From positions 1 through 64,000 of the forward strand of contig NZ_JANIPD030000040.1 of the NCBI RefSeq assembly GCF_024609215.1: a DNA stretch of 64,000 nt, written 5' to 3'. The notes beneath the pieces are model-generated. The model was not told where the DNA came from. It worked only from the letters and a program-made list of their open reading frames with translations, and searched no databases. The first letter of the stretch is position 1. Each line of letters begins with the position of its first letter. This stretch comes from Curtanaerobium respiraculi (lineage in GTDB: Bacteria > Actinomycetota > Coriobacteriia > Coriobacteriales > Eggerthellaceae). Shown here piece after piece: positions 59,441 to 64,000 of this stretch. Made by a program: the position numbers and the translations under genes.

Positions 59441-59960
59441 GGGGACGCTCCTGAATATTCCAGGATATCGTCGGGCGCTGCCATCCCCCTGCTGCTTCGC
59501 CTACCCGGCAAGCTAGCATGGCCGGGGCTGCTTGCAGGTGCGCAGCCGATCATCGCGGCGCGTGCGATTCCCCCGACCGAGCTCAAAATCATCGGGTCGA
59601 TGGGGAGGGGGAATGCCGAACGGCATCTTGCAAGGAATCCAAGCGGGGCGGCAACTCAAATGGAATTCCGCTTGCGACGTTGGAAGCTCCTTATGGGTTT
59701 GCGGATGGCAATGGCGGCATGCGCGATTCCCACAGCCGTCGAAGCCGGGTTGATGCGTGGGGGATGCCGAACGGCGCCCAGAGGGAAGAAGCTTAGCGCG
59801 GCGGCATGGCAAACGGGTTTCGCGTATGGTGCTGAAAGATGCCGCCCAGGCATTCGGCGCCCCTTCCGCGCCGGGCGATCATGCCCTCGGGCGGAGGCGC
59901 CGTACCCGTTCCGGCCCTTCCCGTCGATGCGCCGCTGCCGCCCGGTTGCGGCCGATTGCG
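59441..59960. repeat. Gene-free region with a degenerate duplicated segment
   Basis: No gene is supported. About 65 bases near 59554-59628 (CGTGCGATTCCC ... GGGGGAATGCCGAACGGC) are repeated in degraded form near 59700-59775 (CATGCGCGATTCCC ... GGGGGATGCCGAACGGC). These may be the scars of an old duplication. Confidence 0.4.
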
Positions 59961-61049
59961 TCAGTAGATGCTGATCGCAGCGACGCCGTTGCCTTCATAG
60001 CGGATGCTGAGCGTCTGCCCGGCGCTGTTCGATGCGCACAGGTAGTCGTCGTTCTGGGCTTCCACCGCAGAGTATCCTGCGTTCACGCATGCTTGGCCGT
60101 ATTCTTTCAGCTTGGACACGGACATGTCATTCACATAGATGCTCAGGCTGGTTGCGCTCGCGGACTCGATGTAGCACTTCGAAGAATCGGGTTGGGGGAT
60201 GGTGTCGGCGACGGTTCCCGACGGCCAGATCATCGCGCTCATCGGCTTGGGCGCCTTCATGCGGATGTCCATCTCGTTGAGGCTTCGGTAGAGGTTGACG
60301 GAAACCTTGTATCCATCTTCGTTGAATGCCTCGAACGATGTGGTGTAGATAGCCGGCTCGATGGTGTAGCCGCTTTGCCGGTATGCCGTCACGTAGGCAT
60401 TGAAGTCATCTTCCGTGGCGTTCGCCAAATCGATGCTCAGGCGCTCGCTTGTGTTGGAATACACGTATGCCTGCGTCAGGTTGGACGGGGGGATATGCTC
60501 TGCGAGCACGGCGTCGCTCCAATCGAAGTCGGAGTATACGTGCGACGAAGACGTGCTGCTGTCGGGGCCGGCCGCATACGCCCATGGGACGATGAGTACG
60601 ACCGCGAGCGCCATAGCGGCGGCGCGCCTCTTGCCCGCGCCCGGTCCTTGCGCGAACGCATAGGCGAGCAATCCGAGCTGGATCAGCGCGACGGCGCCGG
60701 CGGGGAAGCCGATGGCGAAGCTGGCGCAGGTGGTGACCACGGCGAGGGTTATGAGGATGATCAGCAGGATCTGCGCGACGCTTACGCGCCCTTCTTTCTT
60801 AAGGATGCACCGCGGTGTTTTCGGAGCGGGGTGCTTGGCGGCTGCGCTGGAAAGGATCTTCTTGAACGCTTTCGATACCGCGCGGGCGGCGCGTTCGCTT
60901 TCGTTTTCGTCGAGCAGGTCCGAAACCGAAAAGCTGCTCCCGCAGTATTCGCAGGTGACGAACTCCTGGCCAGCTGAATCTATTTTCAGCGGCGCCCCGC
61001 AGCTCGTGCAGATGAGCGGTTTGTCCTTGTCGGTCGAATGTGTTGCCAC
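59961..61049 (-). CDS. Zinc-ribbon membrane protein with two repeated C-terminal domains
   Basis: 362 aa. An N-terminal zinc ribbon (CTSCGAPLKI ... CEYCGSSF) is followed by a basic stretch, then two or three hydrophobic helices (about residues 80-145), then an extracytoplasmic region. That region consists of two similar halves (about 165-255 and 260-362), each with an SIDLAN or SIYVND strand, a (Y)xxAYxxxGY(T/S) helix and a final strand pattern. They resemble DUF6591-like domains. The GTG at 61049 is favoured by the upstream AAAGAGAG and because it starts just before the ribbon. The function is unknown. Confidence 0.65.
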   Translation of the reverse strand: MATHSTDKDKPLICTSCGAPLKIDSAGQEFVTCEYCGSSFSVSDLLDENESERAARAVSKAFKKILSSAAAKHPAPKTPRCILKKEGRVSVAQILLIILITLAVVTTCASFAIGFPAGAVALIQLGLLAYAFAQGPGAGKRRAAAMALAVVLIVPWAYAAGPDSSTSSSHVYSDFDWSDAVLAEHIPPSNLTQAYVYSNTSERLSIDLANATEDDFNAYVTAYRQSGYTIEPAIYTTSFEAFNEDGYKVSVNLYRSLNEMDIRMKAPKPMSAMIWPSGTVADTIPQPDSSKCYIESASATSLSIYVNDMSVSKLKEYGQACVNAGYSAVEAQNDDYLCASNSAGQTLSIRYEGNGVAAISIY

Positions 61050-61517
61050 GCTAACTCTCTTTCCCGGGTTCCGATGGCCATTGTAACGTATTGGCGAAAG
61101 CGCGCTGCGCCCGTTCGCTTGCGAGCGCTCTCCGTACCGGTTTCGTGGGCGGCGATGGAATCCTGCCTCGGAGCCTCCTTTTCCGCCGCCCATGCCCGGA
61201 AGGAAGCGGGCGGCGGGGTTCGCCGACCTTCTGCTCCGCTTGGCCACCGCCCGCGCCCGAAAGGGGATGGCGCCCCTCCGTCATCCCCGGCACCGGCTGC
61301 TTCCCCGTTTTTTGCCGCGCGCACGATGGCGCGAGGGCTGCCGCCGCACGATGGCGCGAGGGCTGCCGCACGTCAGATCACGTGCGTTCGCAGGAACGCG
61401 TCGGGCAGATTTCGCGCGCACGGAATGCGATGATTGTGTACCCTGTAGGGGCGCCGGCATGCGGATCGTTTTGGGGGAAGCGGGCAAGCGATTGCGGCGC
61501 GGGGAAAGCGATACCGA
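61050..61517. other. Intergenic region with a tandem repeat
   Basis: No gene is supported in these ~470 bases. They contain the tandem repeat at 61321-61369 and several GC-rich inverted repeats. No promoter pair is obvious for the plus-strand gene at 61518. Confidence 0.4.
61321..61369. repeat. 25-nt period tandem repeat
   Basis: A 24-base unit beginning GCACGATGGCGCGAGGG and ending CTGCCGC occurs at 61321-61344 and again, identically, at 61346-61369. Confidence 0.75.
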
Positions 61518-62681
61518 ATGAAGGAGCGGATGCCTCCCATGGCTTTGAAGAGCGATGAGCGTCGCCTGCGAGATCACACGCTGATGCTGAAGAACGTCGA
61601 GGTTCTCGATTTCCGGTACGACGGAGATGCCGAGCATGTCGTTTCTCTCGGGCGTATCGTCCATCCAGAGCTCGCGCCCCCGGGTGCCTGCGCGGCCCCG
61701 GGGTATCCGACGGAGAGGGCGCTCTCCTTGTGGCTGGCAGCGCGCGCTGTCCCGGACGATCGGTTCGATTGGGACTACATGGGGCAGGTGCAGGGGGCGG
61801 GAAGCCCCGCCGCCCTCCTTTTCAAGAACCTTGGGCAGGGTTTGGCCGACCAATACTGGTTCAAGCCGACCGGCTCCGCAATCGATTGGCACGACGTCAA
61901 TTTCTTCGAGAACGAGTTCGAAGGCGACGTCGATGGGATCGGTCCGGGGGCGGCGACCCCGGGCTCGCAATTCAAATGGTGGGAATGCCGCGACGGCGCG
62001 CGCCGATTGTTGAAGTTGGCGGGCGATTCGGAGCGAGAGCCCTTCGCCGAAAAGGCCGCCACGGCGCTGTTTCGCCGGCTGCTTGCGGAAGGGGAGTATG
62101 CGCCCTGCGATATTTCGTTCGAAGATTACGGCACGTGCTCGGTAAGCACCAGCATCGTCGATGAGGATACGCATTTCGTTCCGATGCGCGATGTCATCCG
62201 ATGCTATGCGGGGGCGGATTTCGATGGCGGCTACGCGGAATGCCGCGACCTCCTTTTGAAACTGGGCATCGGCGATGCGCGCGAGCGTCTTGCGAAGATG
62301 ATCGTTTGCGACTTTCTGGGGGCCAACACGGGGAGAACGTTCGAAAAATTCGGGTTGATCCGTTCGAGCGCAGATGGGTCGTTCCTCCGCTTTGCCCCTC
62401 TATTCGGCCACAGTCGGTATTTTTATGTCGATGCTGATAAGGAGAATGATTTCACTGCGGGGGTGTATCCGCACGCATCGCAGCCGTTTTCCTCCTTCTC
62501 GTGCGAGCAGCTTTCATTTGCCGAGGACTTCGGCTGGTTCGACCCGGATGCGCTCGACGGCTTCGAAGACGAGCTCGCTGCGATTCTCGGGGAGAACGAC
62601 TCCGCCCCCGAATGGTTTGCCAAGTCGGCGGCGGATCAGTTTATTCTGCAATTCTCGCACGTCATGGAAGTCGGCTTCTAA
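61518..62681 (+). CDS. HipA-like protein with degenerate kinase site
   Basis: 387 aa. The layout follows HipA-like kinases: a Trp-Phe-Lys-Pro element (YWFKPTGSAIDWHD), EDYGTCSVSTSIVDEDT, and then the catalytic-loop equivalent. Active members carry (G/A)NxDRHxxNFG there, but this protein has ANTGRTFEKFG (N270, G272, T274). The later metal-binding Asp of PLFD is Gly in FAPLFGHSRYF (G297). Both changes suggest no phosphotransfer. The start is uncertain among ATGs at 61518, 61530 and 61539. No HipB-like antitoxin gene adjoins it. Confidence 0.6.
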   Translation: MKERMPPMALKSDERRLRDHTLMLKNVEVLDFRYDGDAEHVVSLGRIVHPELAPPGACAAPGYPTERALSLWLAARAVPDDRFDWDYMGQVQGAGSPAALLFKNLGQGLADQYWFKPTGSAIDWHDVNFFENEFEGDVDGIGPGAATPGSQFKWWECRDGARRLLKLAGDSEREPFAEKAATALFRRLLAEGEYAPCDISFEDYGTCSVSTSIVDEDTHFVPMRDVIRCYAGADFDGGYAECRDLLLKLGIGDARERLAKMIVCDFLGANTGRTFEKFGLIRSSADGSFLRFAPLFGHSRYFYVDADKENDFTAGVYPHASQPFSSFSCEQLSFAEDFGWFDPDALDGFEDELAAILGENDSAPEWFAKSAADQFILQFSHVMEVGF

Positions 62682-62690
62682 ACACGTGCG

Positions 62691-62717
62691 GGAACCGCCT
62701 GATGGCGGCTCCTATTT
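62691..62717. terminator. Hairpin between convergent genes
   Basis: GGAACCGCC (62691-62699) and GGCGGCTCC (62704-62712) pair with one mismatch around a four-base loop and are followed by TATTT. It separates the HipA-like gene from the convergent asparagine synthetase and overlaps the latter's stop codon. Confidence 0.5.
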
Positions 62718-64000
62718 CGCGGATTGCTCGAAGAACAGCTCGTACCAGCGGATAAACACGTAGATCGACCAGACGCGGCGCCAGAGCGAGGTCTTGTTCC
62801 CGCGGTATCGCAGCTTATGCCAGAGGTTCGATTTCCCACCCGTGAACTCGCCGAACAGGGCCTGCAGCTCCTTGGGCTCGAAGAACTTCGCCGCAGCCTC
62901 GCCCTTGAACGCGCGCTCGATATCCCCGTTGTAGGCGGGGTCGGCAAGCCAATCGCGGATGGGCACGGGGAAACCGAGCTTCTTACGGTAGGCGACCTCG
63001 TCAGGCAGCACGCGCGATGCGGCTTTGCGCAGCGCGATCTTGTTTTCGCCCGCGTTCGCCTTGAAACGGGAGGGCATGCGGCGGGCGATATCGAATATGC
63101 GCAGGTCGCAGAAGGGCATACGGATATCGAGACCGGTACCTTGCGCGATCTTGGTCGAGTTGAGCAGTATGCTTCCCTCGAAATAGCTGCGCAGGTCGAC
63201 GTAGAGCATCCAGGAGACGGTGTCGTATTTCCGGCCGCCCGCCCCGCGCTTTCGCATGAAATAGCTTTCCGAGCGATTCTTGTGGAAGCGCTTCAGATAG
63301 TGCTTCTGGTCGAGGTCGCGCATTGCCCGCGTCGCCCCGAAGTAGACGGGGTCGGACTGCTTCTCGAAGCGCGCGGCGTCCTGGTAGCCGTTGTATCCGG
63401 CGAAGAACTCATCGGCGCCTTCCCCGGAAAAGCACAGCTTGGTGCGCGATGCCACCTGCTTGCACGCGCAGTAGAGCGCCAGGCCGGCGGCATCCGACGT
63501 CGGCTGCTCGTAGGCGAGCAGGAATTCGTCCAGCGTGGCGAAGAAGTCCTCGGGTGTCACCTCGATTCCCTCGAACCCACGGCCCAGATACTCCGCCGTC
63601 GCGCGGGCCTGGTCCTCTTCGTTCGCCTCCTGGTTCTGATAGGAGACGCAGTAACCGGTTTTCGCGCGGCTCTTCGCCAGCATATACGACGAATCAACCC
63701 CGCCCGAGAGGAAGCTGTCGGGTTCTTCCCCCTCGTCGCAGATGGAAGCCATGCTCGCGTCCATTGCGTCGGAGATCTCGTCCGCCCAATCGTCGAGGGT
63801 TTTCGTCTCGTCGGGTTCGAAGGAGAGCTCCCAGTACCTTCCCAGCTGCAGGCCGCCTTTCCCGAACTTCAGGAACCCGCCGGGCTCCAGCTTGTTCACG
63901 CCCGCGAACAGGGTTTCCTCGCCGGGGACGTAGGAGAAGCCCAGGTAGAACTGTATGAGCTCCTCGTTGAGCTCGCGTTTGAAGCCGGGCTGGTCGAACA
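62712..64000 (-). CDS. Asparagine synthetase family protein, N terminus outside the window
   Basis: The last ~428 codons are present. The frame is open to the right edge, where it reads FDQPGFKRELNEELIQFYLG, then FSYVPGEETLFAGV. The ATP pyrophosphatase motif is DSFLSGGVDSSYMLAKSRAK, and LCFSGEGADEFFAGYNGY follows. The C terminus (YRKKLGFPVPIRDWL) is of AsnB type. The glutaminase domain should lie beyond the edge. It is a different member from the asnB at 57.4 kb and could amidate cell-wall or other acceptors. Confidence 0.88.
   Translation of the reverse strand, partial: FDQPGFKRELNEELIQFYLGFSYVPGEETLFAGVNKLEPGGFLKFGKGGLQLGRYWELSFEPDETKTLDDWADEISDAMDASMASICDEGEEPDSFLSGGVDSSYMLAKSRAKTGYCVSYQNQEANEEDQARATAEYLGRGFEGIEVTPEDFFATLDEFLLAYEQPTSDAAGLALYCACKQVASRTKLCFSGEGADEFFAGYNGYQDAARFEKQSDPVYFGATRAMRDLDQKHYLKRFHKNRSESYFMRKRGAGGRKYDTVSWMLYVDLRSYFEGSILLNSTKIAQGTGLDIRMPFCDLRIFDIARRMPSRFKANAGENKIALRKAASRVLPDEVAYRKKLGFPVPIRDWLADPAYNGDIERAFKGEAAAKFFEPKELQALFGEFTGGKSNLWHKLRYRGNKTSLWRRVWSIYVFIRWYELFFEQSAK

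Overview
The window is a high-GC chromosomal stretch whose gene content points to an anaerobic actinobacterium of the Eggerthellaceae/Coriobacteriia type. This is an inference from gene content and codon bias. The pointers are membrane-bound LuxR regulators with an N-terminal multi-helix domain, paired with Tat-exported flavoprotein reductases; a cytoplasmic-type NarGHJI nitrate reductase; class III fructose-bisphosphatase; and small zinc-ribbon membrane proteins. No rRNA, tRNA, CRISPR array or intact insertion sequence was found.

Layout. 0.1-0.9 kb: a hemolysin-III membrane protein. 1-8.7 kb: an unusual operon of a DUF1836 regulator, a TerB_N/TerB_C protein, a BrxD-like (DUF2791) ATPase, an Lhr-like helicase, a Y-family DNA polymerase and a YolD-like protein. 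The genes overlap or nearly touch, and this is the best candidate for an undescribed DNA-processing or defence system. 8.7-15.1 kb: zinc-ribbon and small membrane proteins, a hemerythrin/DUF1858 operon with a palindromic candidate operator, a repeat-rich island, an endonuclease-like orphan and a gene fragment. 15.1-23 kb: narK-narG-narH-narJ-narI on the minus strand. 23-31 kb: two membrane LuxR regulators, each next to a Tat-exported FAD reductase, plus a NUDIX hydrolase and acyl carrier protein, with several perfect inverted repeats at promoters. 31.4-35.9 kb: an ATPase fragment, fructose-1,6-bisphosphatase, a RelB/DinJ-PIN toxin-antitoxin pair, a membrane protein and AhpC.

36-51.7 kb: a single minus-strand operon for a complete proton-translocating formate hydrogenlyase of the FHL-2 (Hyf) type. 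The order is hydN, fdhF with an in-frame UGA selenocysteine codon (Sec140) followed by a bacterial SECIS hairpin, hyfA-hyfB-hyfC-hyfD-hyfE-hyfF, the [NiFe] large subunit, HycF-like and HycG-like subunits, HycH, the HycI protease and a formate channel. A near-consensus promoter lies upstream. 52-64 kb: a frameshifted orphan, RsmJ methyltransferase, malic enzyme, a GNAT acetyltransferase, a nitroreductase with a palindromic operator, REP-like palindromic repeats, two asparagine synthetases (the second cut by the window edge), a duplicated-domain zinc-ribbon membrane protein and a HipA-like protein that has lost its kinase residues.

How it fits together. Nitrate respiration, formate oxidation coupled to H2 evolution and proton pumping, and flavoprotein reductases acting on unknown small acceptors give several routes for energy conservation in an anaerobe. 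Hemerythrin, DUF1858, AhpC and the nitroreductase fit tolerance of oxygen, nitric oxide or electrophiles.
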